Shown here: one piece after another, positions 1 through 8,971 of the stretch
Numbering within the stretch: the first letter of the stretch is position 1
Layout: the number at the start of each line of letters is the position of its first letter
Assembly (NCBI RefSeq): GCF_030063455.1
Contig: NZ_JASITB010000009.1
Span: 1-64,000, forward strand
Direction of reading: 5' to 3'
Source: Cryobacterium sp. PH31-O1
GTDB taxonomy: Bacteria > Actinomycetota > Actinomycetes > Actinomycetales > Microbacteriaceae
DNA: 64,000 nt
The notes under the pieces: model-generated
What the model saw: the letters and a program-made list of their open reading frames with translations, nothing else
Told to the model about the DNA's origin: nothing
Databases searched by the model: none
Made by a program: the position numbers and the translations under genes

Positions 1-59
1 GTTTATAAACCGGGCCCGGACCGTGGGCCCGGTTTATAAACTGGGCCCGGGGACGGGGC
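1..59. repeat. Palindromic GGGCCC/TTTATA element, copy 1
   Basis: Bases 1-17 and 25-41 are a perfect 17-bp inverted repeat (arm GTTTATAAACCGGGCCC) around a 7-nt spacer. A further GGGCCC block follows, then GGACGGGGC. Bases 25-59 match 50593-50627 at 31 of 35 positions in the same orientation. The element lies 43 nt downstream of the oleD stop codon, so on the minus strand it is in the position of a transcription terminator. The remainder up to base 101 is G-rich with no gene visible. The element may continue to the left of the window. Confidence 0.8.
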
Positions 60-101
60 GGAGGTGGGGCAGGGCGCAGGTGGGGGTGGAGCGCGGGGGC
101 G

Positions 102-1091
102 CTAGGGAGCGCGGCGATAGTGGGCGGCCAGGCGCCGGAAGCCCTCGTCCAGCGATACTGACGGGGTCCAGTGCAGGTCGGCGCGGGTGCGCCGCTGGTC
201 GAACCAGTGCGCGGTCGAGAGCTGCTCGGCCAGAAACCGGGTCATCGGCGGTTCATCATTACCGGGACGACGATGCCAGATGGCCTCGATGATCGAACCG
301 GCGGCCCGGGCAGCGGATGCCGGCACCCGCCAGACCGGCGCGGTCACGCCGGCCGCGCCACAGATTCCGGCCAGCAGTTCCGCGACCGGGCGCGGTTCAC
401 CGTTGGTGATCACATAGGACTGCCCGTGCACGACCGGTGCGGCGTCGAGCGCCGCGTGGATCGCGGAGGCGGCATTGTCGACGTAGGTGGTGTCGATGAG
501 CGCAGCGCCGTGTCCGAGCAGCGGCAGCCGTCCGTGGCGGGCGCGGTCGACGATCCGGTCGATCAGCTGGGTGTCGCCTGGCCCCCAGACCAGGTGCGGG
601 CGCACCGCCACCACGCTGAATCCGGGAGCATCAGCGGCGAGCGCGAGCAGTTCGGCCCTGGCTTTGGTGCGGGCGTAGTCGCCGCGGGCGTGCTCCGGCG
701 AGGCCGGCAGAGCATCGGAGCCCATGATCGAGGCGCCGGTGTGGGCCACCGACGGCGAGGAGACGTAGACGAATCGGGAGACGCCGGCATGCTCGGAGGC
801 CTGCAACACGGTGCGCGTTCCGCCGACGTTGACCGCCTCGAACTCGGCCGGGTCGCCGGCGAGCGATACCTTGGCGGCGAGGTGCACGACCGCGTCCATG
901 CCGCTCACGGCGTAGGCGAGGCCGGCATAGGGGGTGTCGGCGGCTGTCGTGATCGAGCCGTGCACGTCTTCGACGCCGGTCAGGCCCGACGCCCGCCGCT
1001 GAAAGGTGCGCACCTCGTGCCCGGCAGCGCTAATGCGGGCGGCGACGGCCCGGCCGAGAAATCCGCTGGCGCCCGTGACCAGGACTCTCAT
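102..1091 (-). CDS. oleD: NAD-dependent epimerase/dehydratase-type reductase, OleD
   Basis: 329 residues. An extended SDR with the N-terminal dinucleotide motif TGASGFLG (residues 6-13) and a YxxxK pair (YARTK, near residue 140). In olefin biosynthesis OleD reduces the 2-alkyl-3-ketoacyl product of OleA to the beta-hydroxy acid, using NADPH. By itself it would be called an NAD-dependent epimerase or 3-beta-hydroxysteroid dehydrogenase-like protein; the OleD assignment rests on its position as last gene of oleA-oleBC-oleD, 10 nt after oleBC. It starts at ATG and ends just before the palindromic element at the window edge, a likely operon end. Quite sure of the family, sure of the pathway because of the neighbours. 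Confidence 0.88.
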   Translation of the reverse strand: MRVLVTGASGFLGRAVAARISAAGHEVRTFQRRASGLTGVEDVHGSITTAADTPYAGLAYAVSGMDAVVHLAAKVSLAGDPAEFEAVNVGGTRTVLQASEHAGVSRFVYVSSPSVAHTGASIMGSDALPASPEHARGDYARTKARAELLALAADAPGFSVVAVRPHLVWGPGDTQLIDRIVDRARHGRLPLLGHGAALIDTTYVDNAASAIHAALDAAPVVHGQSYVITNGEPRPVAELLAGICGAAGVTAPVWRVPASAARAAGSIIEAIWHRRPGNDEPPMTRFLAEQLSTAHWFDQRRTRADLHWTPSVSLDEGFRRLAAHYRRAP

Positions 1092-1101
1092 TACCTGGCC
1101 C

Positions 1102-4100
1102 TCACGGCTTCACCCAGCGCCCGCCAGAGAGGATGCCGGTGGCCCAGCGCGACAGGCGGCTGCGGTCGATCTTGGAGTTGTGCCGAATGTCGGTCGGCAG
1201 GGCGCGCACGACCAGCACGGCGGCGACCGGCGAGCCAACGGCCGCGCGCACAGCGGCGGCGAGTGGTTCGGGCGCCCGGTGCACTCGATGGGCCGGCGAC
1301 ACGGTTTCGATCACGGCGACCTGCTGCTGGGTGCCGAGCGGACCGACACCGACGAAGGCGGCGCGAGAAACCTCGGGCAGCGTTTCGATGCGCTGCTCGG
1401 GACCCACCGGGGTGACCACGCCGTCGGCCGTCACGATGATGTGCGGCAGGCGGCCCTCAACCCAGAGTCGGCCCGCGCTGTCGAGGTGACCGACGTCGCC
1501 GGTGCGGTGCCAGCGTTCGCCCGGCGCAGCCCCACGACGCGAAGCCCGTTCGGTCAGCCACAGCCGGTCGTAGTGGTCCTTGACGTGCGGTGCAGACACC
1601 ACGATCTCGCCGGTCACGTGGGGCTGTTCCGACAGCTCCCCAACGGATGCCCCGCTCGCGTCGAGCGCGCTGATACGAATGCGGGTGGTCGCCGTCGACC
1701 CGCCGACGCAGACGCCGCCGGCCGGGTTTATAGTTTCGGCCGAAGTCACTATCGAAGCGGCCGCAGCCTGAATTCCCTCGAGGGTGATGTCGGCCATGAG
1801 CAGGCCTTCGGTCATGCCGTACGGGGTGTGCGCGGTGGCGCCCGGCATGAGCGCCCCGGCCTGAGTGAGCAGGCTTTCGGAGATGGGCGCGCCGGCCGAC
1901 AGAAAACGCTGCACGCCGGCAAGGGCGGCGTGGTCGGCGGGAGTGAGCGCGGCGGCAGTAGCGACGACGTTCACGAGGGCCGCGGGCGAGAGAAAGACGA
2001 CGGTCGCGTCGATCGCGGCGACGGCGGCCGCAACGGCGCTGGCCGTGAGGGTTTTGGGCGCGGTGACGTCCATGTCGGGGGTGACCGAGCGGGCGCCGAG
2101 GGCCGGACCGAGCAGGGCGAACGGGGCGAATCCGGCCACGAGGCCGGTGCCAACACCCACGCCATACTGCAGAAAGAGAGCGCGGCTCACGGCGGAAAGC
2201 TGCCCGTGCGTGTAGACAACGCCCTTGGCCGGGCCGGTCGAGCCGGAGGTGAACAGCACGGCCGCCGGGTCACTCGGTGCGGGCTCCGCTGGAAGACCGT
2301 CGCCGGCGCTGAGTCGGGCCTGGCCCAGGGCGATCAGCTCCGCGAGGGTGTGCTCGATGCTCAGCAGCCGTGCCATCGGGGCCGGAAAGCCTGCGACCGA
2401 GATCTTGCGCCCTGGCCAGCCGAGGGCGCGGGCGGCCAGGAGGCCGGGAGCGGCCCCGATGACGAAGTCGGGGCGGGCGCCGCGCACGGCGCGGGTGAGG
2501 CCGGCCAGACCGAGGCCGGCATCCGCTACGACGACGACGGCGCCGATGCGCACGCAGGCGTAGAGCACCGCGGTGAGGTCGGCGCTCGGCGGCACCAGCA
2601 GCGAGACGCGGTCGCCGGGCTTGACGCCGATGTGCACGAGTCCGGCACCGAGCTGTCGCACGCGGCGGGACAGCAGCCGCCAGCTGACCGTGCGCGGGGC
2701 CGGCAGCATGTCGACCAGGGCGGTTTCGTCGGAGTTCTGTAATTCGTCGAGGTAATGGCAGAGCGGATGCGTCCCCGCCGCGATCCACGCGGCGCCAACT
2801 TCACCGCTGGCGGTCTCGGCAGGCCCGACGGACAGAGACGGCGCGGCCGCCGCGACCGGCTCGGTACCCGAGACGGCGGTCTCGGCAGACTCGAGCAGCG
2901 ACACGGGTGCGGCCGCCTCGGGCGCGAGTGTCGGAGTAGCGGCGGGCAGCGCGCCGGGCGCTCCCACCCGCTGATCCGGTCTCGACAGGCTAGACAACCG
3001 GTCGATACCGTCACGTTGGGAACGCGACGAGGCTACGCGAACGGGGTCGAGCAGACCGGGCGTGACGGCATCGCCCAGCCAGAGCAGCGTGGCGGCGGCG
3101 TAGTCCGCGTCTTCGGCGAGCAGGTGGCCGGCACCCTCGAACCGGTGCACGCGGGCGTGCGGCATCCGTTCGACGAGGTCGTCGAGGTAGCGGTCGCTGA
3201 AGATCGGGTCGCGCGGGCCCCAGAGCAGCAGCGTCGGCACTGCGAGCTCGCGCACGGCCTCGGCGATTCGGTCGAGTTCGGGCCGGCTCTCGTGCGCGAG
3301 CCCGACCGGAATGTCGGCGACGAACCCGCCGATTCCGCCACGACGGTCGCCGGTCAGGTACGGAGCGCGGTAGCCGCGCTTGACCGCGGTCGAGAGCGGC
3401 GGATGCGCGAGGTTCAGCGTGGTCGCGAGGAAGGCTGGCGTCGTGACCGTCGCCTGGCTGAGGATGCCGCGCCCGAGGGCGAGCCGCAGCGGCGCCGGAA
3501 TCGGGTCGCCGGCAGGCTGGTGCACCGCGGTATTGAGCAGCATGACTCCGGCCAGCCGTTCGGGGTGGTCGACGGCCCAGCCGAGCGAGACGACGCCGCC
3601 CCAGTCGTGACCCAGGGTGACCACCGGGCCGGTAAGTTCCAGGGCGTCGGTAAGATCTCCAAGGTCACGAACCCGGCGGGCGAGGTGGCGAACAGCGCCA
3701 GCGGGCCGGCGGCCGGGCGCGCCAGCGGGATCAGGCAGAGCGCCAGCGGGCCGGCGGCCGGGCGCGCCAGCGAGATCAGTATCCCCGGTGCGGGCGGAGA
3801 AGCCCATGTCGAGCTGGTCGACGGCGATCACGCGCCAGGCCGGCGCGCCGGACGCCGCGGCATCCGTTGCGGCTGAGATCAGGCCGCGCCAGAGGTAGGA
3901 CCAGGTGGGGTTGCCGTGCACGCACAGGATCGTTCCGACCGGAATCACGCCGAGAGCATCGAGCTGCGGGCCGTTGTCGAGTACATGCCAGCCGCGGGTG
4001 ACGCCGATCGCACTGCCGCTCTGTGTGACCTCGATCAGGCGAGACCACTCCGGGTCGAGCCCCGCCAGGCCGGCCGGTGGCAGCTGGGCCGGGGCCGAAG

Positions 4101-4140
4101 CGGTGCGGGGCAGACGACGGGAGGTACGGTTTTCAGTCAC
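1102..4140 (-). CDS. oleBC: OleBC fusion: beta-lactone decarboxylase plus beta-lactone synthetase
   Basis: 1012 residues, two enzymes in one chain. Residues about 45-360 form an alpha/beta hydrolase of the haloalkane-dehalogenase type, with HGNPTW (75-80) for the oxyanion region and nucleophile Asp179 in GHDWGG; this OleB half decarboxylates the beta-lactone to the cis-olefin. After a low-complexity linker (about 365-470), residues about 475-1010 form an AMP-dependent synthetase with the P-loop FTSGSTGPAKG (near 630) and RTGD (near 881); this OleC half makes the beta-lactone from the beta-hydroxy acid with ATP. Fused OleBC is the known actinobacterial arrangement. Odd point: residues about 120-150, in the OleB domain just before the nucleophile elbow, are a 15-residue Ala/Gly/Pro/Arg repeat in two copies created by a 45-bp tandem duplication. 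The reading frame is intact. The gene lies 25 nt after oleA. Confidence 0.92.
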   Translation of the reverse strand: MTENRTSRRLPRTASAPAQLPPAGLAGLDPEWSRLIEVTQSGSAIGVTRGWHVLDNGPQLDALGVIPVGTILCVHGNPTWSYLWRGLISAATDAAASGAPAWRVIAVDQLDMGFSARTGDTDLAGAPGRRPAGALPDPAGAPGRRPAGAVRHLARRVRDLGDLTDALELTGPVVTLGHDWGGVVSLGWAVDHPERLAGVMLLNTAVHQPAGDPIPAPLRLALGRGILSQATVTTPAFLATTLNLAHPPLSTAVKRGYRAPYLTGDRRGGIGGFVADIPVGLAHESRPELDRIAEAVRELAVPTLLLWGPRDPIFSDRYLDDLVERMPHARVHRFEGAGHLLAEDADYAAATLLWLGDAVTPGLLDPVRVASSRSQRDGIDRLSSLSRPDQRVGAPGALPAATPTLAPEAAAPVSLLESAETAVSGTEPVAAAAPSLSVGPAETASGEVGAAWIAAGTHPLCHYLDELQNSDETALVDMLPAPRTVSWRLLSRRVRQLGAGLVHIGVKPGDRVSLLVPPSADLTAVLYACVRIGAVVVVADAGLGLAGLTRAVRGARPDFVIGAAPGLLAARALGWPGRKISVAGFPAPMARLLSIEHTLAELIALGQARLSAGDGLPAEPAPSDPAAVLFTSGSTGPAKGVVYTHGQLSAVSRALFLQYGVGVGTGLVAGFAPFALLGPALGARSVTPDMDVTAPKTLTASAVAAAVAAIDATVVFLSPAALVNVVATAAALTPADHAALAGVQRFLSAGAPISESLLTQAGALMPGATAHTPYGMTEGLLMADITLEGIQAAAASIVTSAETINPAGGVCVGGSTATTRIRISALDASGASVGELSEQPHVTGEIVVSAPHVKDHYDRLWLTERASRRGAAPGERWHRTGDVGHLDSAGRLWVEGRLPHIIVTADGVVTPVGPEQRIETLPEVSRAAFVGVGPLGTQQQVAVIETVSPAHRVHRAPEPLAAAVRAAVGSPVAAVLVVRALPTDIRHNSKIDRSRLSRWATGILSGGRWVKP
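3694..3783 (-). repeat. 45-bp in-frame tandem duplication inside oleBC
   Basis: Two adjacent 45-bp copies (3694-3738 and 3739-3783), nearly identical apart from a few bases at the end of the second. Each encodes 15 residues containing AGAPGRRPAGA. The repeat sits between the strand ending in DQLDMGFSARTG and the helix beginning RHLARRV, where related alpha/beta hydrolases normally have a short connection. Confidence 0.9.
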
Positions 4141-4165
4141 AGGGCCATTTCTGAACGGATCACGG

Positions 4166-5188
4166 TCACCAGACGAGTTCCATCATGGCGGTATTGAGGC
4201 CAGAGCCGACGCCCATCAGCAGCACCCGGTTGCCCGGTTGCAGCTTCGACGCCTCCTGGGAGAGCGTGATCGGGATCGACGCCGGGCCCACATTGCCAAG
4301 CGTTGGATAGGTCAGCGGAACCTTGGTTTTATCCATGCCGGTCGCCTTGACAATGGCGTTGGTGTGCACGTCCGAGACCTGGTGCACGATGTAGCGGTCC
4401 ATGTTCGACCAGCTCCAGTCGCGTTTGGCTTCGGTCCAGGCCGAGACGACCAATTCCATTCCGCCCTTGAGCAGCGCTTTCGCGTCGGTGAACATGCCGT
4501 CGACGCTGCCGACGCACAGCCCATTGAACTGGGTGGCCGCGCGGGTGACGCCGCCGAGGATGCGGTGGCCGGCGGGGTGGGCATCCGCTGGACCGAGCAC
4601 GGCGGCCGCGGCACCCGAGCCGAGGGTGAGGCTCGCAAACTCGCTCATGAAGTCTTTACGCTTGATTCCCGGGCGACCGAGGCGGTCGATCGTGTTGGTC
4701 TGGATCTCGTCGGCGTCTTCACCGTCGATGATCACGGCGTACTTAATCTGCCCGCTGTCGATAAGCTGCGCGGCGAGCGTCATGCCGTTGACGAAGCCGA
4801 GGCAGGCGTTGGCGATGTCGAAGTTGATCGCCGACGACGGCAAGCCGAGACCGTGGTGTATCCGCACGGCCACCGAGGGTTCGAGATGCTTGCGGGTGAC
4901 CGAGGTGTTGATGAGAAGGCCCACGTCGCTCGGCTTGATGCCGGCCTCTTTCAACGCGATCTTTCCGGCCTTGACCGCGGCATCGTCGAAGGTCTCGTTC
5001 GGCCCCCAATTTCGGCGCTCGTACACTCCGGCCACACGTTGCAGCAGCCCGGTCGGCAGTTTGAGGCGCGCCAAAACCGGCTTTAACCGAAGATCGATCT
5101 CTTCCGACGTCGTGATGAGGGGCGCCATCAGGCTGGTGACCGACAACAAGGCGACGTTTCGGTGCGTCGTCGTCGCATTTCCGTTCAA
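4166..5188 (-). CDS. oleA: Thiolase-superfamily acyl-CoA condensing enzyme OleA
   Basis: 340 residues, KAS III/thiolase fold. It performs non-decarboxylative head-to-head Claisen condensation of two fatty acyl-CoAs to a 2-alkyl-3-ketoacid, the first step of long-chain olefin synthesis. The catalytic triad is visible: Cys129 in NACLGF, His269 in YIVHQ and Asn299 in TLGNVGP. The start is probably TTG at 5188: homologues begin just before NVALLSV, an AGGGG ribosome site lies a few bases upstream, and the only nearby ATG is out of frame. First gene of a three-gene operon. On its own it would be called 3-oxoacyl-ACP synthase III; oleBC and oleD downstream decide the call. Confidence 0.92.
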   Translation of the reverse strand: MNGNATTTHRNVALLSVTSLMAPLITTSEEIDLRLKPVLARLKLPTGLLQRVAGVYERRNWGPNETFDDAAVKAGKIALKEAGIKPSDVGLLINTSVTRKHLEPSVAVRIHHGLGLPSSAINFDIANACLGFVNGMTLAAQLIDSGQIKYAVIIDGEDADEIQTNTIDRLGRPGIKRKDFMSEFASLTLGSGAAAAVLGPADAHPAGHRILGGVTRAATQFNGLCVGSVDGMFTDAKALLKGGMELVVSAWTEAKRDWSWSNMDRYIVHQVSDVHTNAIVKATGMDKTKVPLTYPTLGNVGPASIPITLSQEASKLQPGNRVLLMGVGSGLNTAMMELVW

Positions 5189-5281
5189 GCGTGAACCCCT
5201 GTCGAATTGTGGACAGCGGTAATCATACGTCCCCTATGAGTTTGCCCCACGAAACTGTATGTAAACCGCGCGTAGCCTGCG

Positions 5282-5374
5282 CGCACTTTCGCAGAACTGC
5301 GGAGAATTCCGCCGAAACCGCCCCCCAGCGTGTGGTCGGGGGCGGTTCAGCCAAAATCTCCGCAGTTATGTGCG
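5282..5374. repeat. Long nested inverted repeat, 3' of putA (related to 30246-30338)
   Basis: An outer stem AACTGCGGAGA (5295-5305) / TCTCCGCAGTT (5357-5367) is flanked by CGCAC (5282-5286) / GTGCG (5370-5374). Inside it is a second perfect hairpin, AACCGCCCCC (5316-5325) / GGGGGCGGTT (5338-5347). It starts 10 nt after the putA stop, so it may end putA transcription ahead of the ole operon. Both outer arms are shared with the element at 30246-30338. There is no U-run after the stem. Confidence 0.85.
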
Positions 5375-5383
5375 GCGTCCGCC

Positions 5384-8300
5384 CTAGATCACGCCGTCGG
5401 AGAGCGTGCTCGGGTTGCCGAACCGGTGCGCGGTGATCGAGATGGCCTGCTCGCGCAGAAACGGCAGTACCTCGATGCGGCCGGCTTGGGTGACAGCGTT
5501 CGAGTACACGGCGATGTCGGGGCTGCCGTTCAGAGCCGCGGCGAGAGCGGATGCCGCCTCCCGCGCTCCCAGCACCGGGTCGCTGCCGATGAGGCGCACG
5601 CGGCTGGTCGTGATTTCGCCGGAGCGGGCCCGAACGAGCCATTCCTCGTCGCTCTCGATGACCACAGGGATCTCCCGCTCGGCGAGAATGTTGCGCACGG
5701 CGGGCGGCACCGGGATGGTGCTCGACACGTCGAAACGCGACGTCGACAGGGTCGCGGCGGCGATCACGCGCAGCAACTGGGCGAGGGTGCCGGTCTCGGT
5801 CAGGCGCACGGTGACCGGCAGCGCTCGGTAGCGGAACAGGTTGCGCTCAACGCCGAGGTCGGTCGCATCGCGCACAACATTGAACTCTTCACGCCAGGCC
5901 AGGGCGTCGCTCACGGCCGAGCGACGCAGCACATCGAAGTCGGCGTAGTCGAGGAAAGGCTGGCTGGCCTCAATGATGTCGGTGACGCGCTGCTCGAGAC
6001 CGCGAAGGTGCAGCGTCGAGCTGTTGCGGCCGGGCTCGTTGACCCAGCTGCCGAGGCCGAGAAGATAGTTCGGCCCGCCCGCCTTGGTACCGGCGCCCAC
6101 GGCGGAGCGCTTCCAGCCGCCGAACGGCTGCCGCTGCACGATGGCGCCGGTGATGCCGCGGTTGACGTAGAGGTTGCCGGCTTCCACTGTGTCTACCCAG
6201 AGGGCCAATTCCTCGGCGTCGAGCGAGTGCAGGCCGGTGGTGAGCCCGAAGTCGACGGCGTTCTGCAAGCGGATGGCTTCTTCCAGGTTGCGCGCGTGCA
6301 TCACGCCGAGCACCGGGCCGAAGAACTCGGTGAGGTGAAAGTACGATCCGGGCGCGACGCCGGTGCGGATGCCCGGCGACCACAGCTTGCCGGTCGTATC
6401 GAGCTGCTTCGGCTCGACCAGCCACTTCTCTTCGGCGCCGAGGGTGGTCAGGGCGTGCAGCAGTTTGCCGTCGGCCGGCGACATGATCGGACCCATCTGG
6501 GTGACCGGGTCGCTCGCCGGGCCGATCTTGATCGAGGTCGCGGCATCGACGAGCTGGCCGAGGAAACGCTCCGACTTCGCGACCGATCCGACCAGAATGA
6601 CGAGGCTCGCGGCCGAGCACTTCTGGCCGGCGTGACCGAAGGCGCTCTTCACAACGTCGGCGGCGGCCAGGTCGAAGTCGGCCGAGGGGGTGACGATGAT
6701 GGCGTTCTTGCCGCTGGTCTCGGCCAGCAGGGGCAGGTCGTGCCGAAAACTGCGGAACAGCTCGGCCGTCTCATAGCCGCCGGTGAGGATGACGCGGTTC
6801 ACCGCGGGGTGCGCGATGAGCTTGGCGCCGAGGTCGCGGTGCGGCAGGTTGACCAGCGCGAGGAGCTCCCGCGGAATGCCGGCTTCCCAGAGCGCTTCGA
6901 CAACGACAGCGCCGGTGCGCTGGGCGACCGTGGCGGGTTTGATGACAACCCCGGCGCCGGAGGCGAGGGCGGCGAGCACCCCGCCGGCCGGGATGGCGGT
7001 CGGGAAGTTCCACGGCGGGGTGACCACGATGAGCTTGGACGGCACGAAGATGGCACCCTGCACGTGGTCGAGGTCTTTGGCTCGCTCGGCGTAGTAGTGG
7101 GCGAAGTCCACGGCCTCACTCACCTCGGCGTCACCCTCGGTGATGGTCTTGCCGCACTCGCTCGCCATGACTTCGATCAGCCGGTCGCGGTTGGCGGCGA
7201 GTGCCAGGCCGGCGCGGTGCAGCACCGCGGCGCGCTCGGCACCGGTCTTCTGGCCCCAGGCTGCTCCGGCGGTCAGCACGCCATCGATGATGTTGTTGAG
7301 CGCTGCCTCGTCGGGGACGGCGGCAGCCTCGATGGTCTCGGTACCGAGAACGGATGCGTCGGCGCGGGCCAAAATGCGACGTCCCCAGGCCCGGTTGGCG
7401 GGCAGTGATGGGTCGGTGTCCGGCTCGTTGTGAAAGCTGGAGTGCAGGGGAACCGAGCCGCGGGTGATGCCCAGCAGCGCGCCGGTCAGTTGCGGGTCGA
7501 CGTCTGACGCGGTCTCGGTGTCGTGGCTGCGGGCATCCGTGTGGGCTGCGGCAAGTCGGTCGAGATCGTAGCTGCTGGAGCGGTCCTGCACCCGGTTGGG
7601 GGTCGGAACCCGATCGTCGAGGGCGTCGAGCGAGGCCTGAAACCGAGCCTTCTCTCGGTCGAACAGCTCGGGGTTGCTGGTCAGCTCGAACACGGCCGAC
7701 ATGAAGTTCTCCTGGCTCGCATTCTCTTCGAGCCGACGGATGAGGTAGCTGATGGCCACGTCGAACTGCGCCGGGTCAACGACGGGGGTGTACAGCAGCA
7801 GCTGTCCGACGTCCTTGCGCACGGCCTGGGCCTGGCCGGTGGCCATGCCCAACAGCATCTCGAAATCGACCCGGTCGTCAACGCCGCGGGCGACGCTGAG
7901 CAGGTGCGCCCAGGCCACGTCAAACAGGTTATGGCCGGCGATGCCGAGCTTAACCGCATCGGTGTTCTGCGGGGTGAGCGCCCAGTTGAGCACACGCTTG
8001 TAGTTGGTGTCGCTGTCTTGTTTGGTCGAGAAGGTCGCGAGCGGCCAGTCGTGCACGGCGGCGTCGACGTGCTCCATGGCGAGGTTGGCTCCCTTGACCA
8101 GGCGCACCTTGATCGGGGCTCCGCCGGCAGCCCGGCGATTCTGGGCCCAGAGGGTGAGCCCCTGGATGGCGCTGAGGGCGTCGGGCAAGTAGGCCTGCAG
8201 CACAATCCCGGCCTCGAGCTGAGCGAGCTGCGGCTGGTCGAGCAGCCCCTCGAACACCGCGATGGTGAGGTCGAGGTCGCGGTACTCCTCCATGTCGAGG

Positions 8301-8965
8301 TTGATGAACTTGGGGGTAGCGGATGCCGCGGCGAACTCGAACAGCGGCGTCAGGCGTTCGATCACCCGGGCGACGGTCTCGTCGAAGGCCCACATTGACA
8401 GCTGGCTGGCGATCGACGATACCTTGATCGAGACATAGTCCACGTCGGGGCGCTGCAGGATGCGCATGGTGCCCTCGAGTCGTTCGAGCGCCTCCTTCTC
8501 GCCGAGAACGGACTCACCGAGCAGGTTGATGTTGAGGCGGTTGCCGCCCTCTTTCAGGTGCACGAGCGCCGGACCGAGCTTGTCGGGGGTGGCGTCGACG
8601 ACGAGGTGGCCGACCATTTGGCGAAGTACGGTGCGGGCGGCGGGAATGACGACCCAGGGCAGCACCGGCCCGAGAATTCCGCCGAGTCCGATGGCGGCGC
8701 GCATGGGAACCGGCAGAAAGCCGGGCGCCTTTTTGGCGACCTTCTGCAGGCTGTAGCCGGCGACCATCTTGTCTTCGGGGCGCATAACGCCGTCCACGAA
8801 ACCGACCGTGAAGTCCAGGCCGTTCGGGTCCTTGAGCACACCGGCGAGCCGCTCCGCCGCGGCATCCGCTGGGATCGTGGCGCTTTCGTCTAGCCATTTC
8901 TTAACGAGCTTGACGACCTCCGAACTGAAATCCTCGTTGGCGGGGCGGGTGGAGGCGTTGGTCAT
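5384..8965 (-). CDS. putA: Bifunctional proline dehydrogenase / L-glutamate gamma-semialdehyde dehydrogenase
   Basis: 1193 residues. Residues about 20-470 are the FAD-dependent proline dehydrogenase barrel (NLLGESVLG and the stretch around IKVRLVKGANL are typical). Residues about 510-980 are the aldehyde dehydrogenase, with catalytic Glu in LAETSGKN near 747 and catalytic Cys in HAGQKCSAA near 782. A C-terminal extension of about 200 residues follows. It oxidises proline to glutamate. There is no N-terminal ribbon-helix-helix, so it is not the self-regulating trifunctional form. ATG 8965 is preferred over GTG 8971 because a TAGTCT -10 box ends 7 nt before it. A divergent LysR gene is the obvious candidate regulator. 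Confidence 0.95.
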   Translation of the reverse strand: MTNASTRPANEDFSSEVVKLVKKWLDESATIPADAAAERLAGVLKDPNGLDFTVGFVDGVMRPEDKMVAGYSLQKVAKKAPGFLPVPMRAAIGLGGILGPVLPWVVIPAARTVLRQMVGHLVVDATPDKLGPALVHLKEGGNRLNINLLGESVLGEKEALERLEGTMRILQRPDVDYVSIKVSSIASQLSMWAFDETVARVIERLTPLFEFAAASATPKFINLDMEEYRDLDLTIAVFEGLLDQPQLAQLEAGIVLQAYLPDALSAIQGLTLWAQNRRAAGGAPIKVRLVKGANLAMEHVDAAVHDWPLATFSTKQDSDTNYKRVLNWALTPQNTDAVKLGIAGHNLFDVAWAHLLSVARGVDDRVDFEMLLGMATGQAQAVRKDVGQLLLYTPVVDPAQFDVAISYLIRRLEENASQENFMSAVFELTSNPELFDREKARFQASLDALDDRVPTPNRVQDRSSSYDLDRLAAAHTDARSHDTETASDVDPQLTGALLGITRGSVPLHSSFHNEPDTDPSLPANRAWGRRILARADASVLGTETIEAAAVPDEAALNNIIDGVLTAGAAWGQKTGAERAAVLHRAGLALAANRDRLIEVMASECGKTITEGDAEVSEAVDFAHYYAERAKDLDHVQGAIFVPSKLIVVTPPWNFPTAIPAGGVLAALASGAGVVIKPATVAQRTGAVVVEALWEAGIPRELLALVNLPHRDLGAKLIAHPAVNRVILTGGYETAELFRSFRHDLPLLAETSGKNAIIVTPSADFDLAAADVVKSAFGHAGQKCSAASLVILVGSVAKSERFLGQLVDAATSIKIGPASDPVTQMGPIMSPADGKLLHALTTLGAEEKWLVEPKQLDTTGKLWSPGIRTGVAPGSYFHLTEFFGPVLGVMHARNLEEAIRLQNAVDFGLTTGLHSLDAEELALWVDTVEAGNLYVNRGITGAIVQRQPFGGWKRSAVGAGTKAGGPNYLLGLGSWVNEPGRNSSTLHLRGLEQRVTDIIEASQPFLDYADFDVLRRSAVSDALAWREEFNVVRDATDLGVERNLFRYRALPVTVRLTETGTLAQLLRVIAAATLSTSRFDVSSTIPVPPAVRNILAEREIPVVIESDEEWLVRARSGEITTSRVRLIGSDPVLGAREAASALAAALNGSPDIAVYSNAVTQAGRIEVLPFLREQAISITAHRFGNPSTLSDGVI

Positions 8966-8971
8966 GGTCAC

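Noticed and set aside
5282..5374. The about 90-nt inverted repeats considered as insertion sequences or MITEs.
   Set aside because: No transposase and no convincing target-site duplication is visible; stems lie right at stop codons, favouring a transcript-end role. Mobility cannot be excluded from two copies.
5330..7408. Long open frames on the strand opposite putA, and similar antisense frames opposite most genes (for example 1006-2742, 2755-3876, 19192-20517, 36691-38007).
   Set aside because: They are mirrors of real genes in GC-rich DNA: protein composition is Arg/Gly/His-rich without motifs, no ribosome sites, and the sense strand encodes a recognisable family each time.
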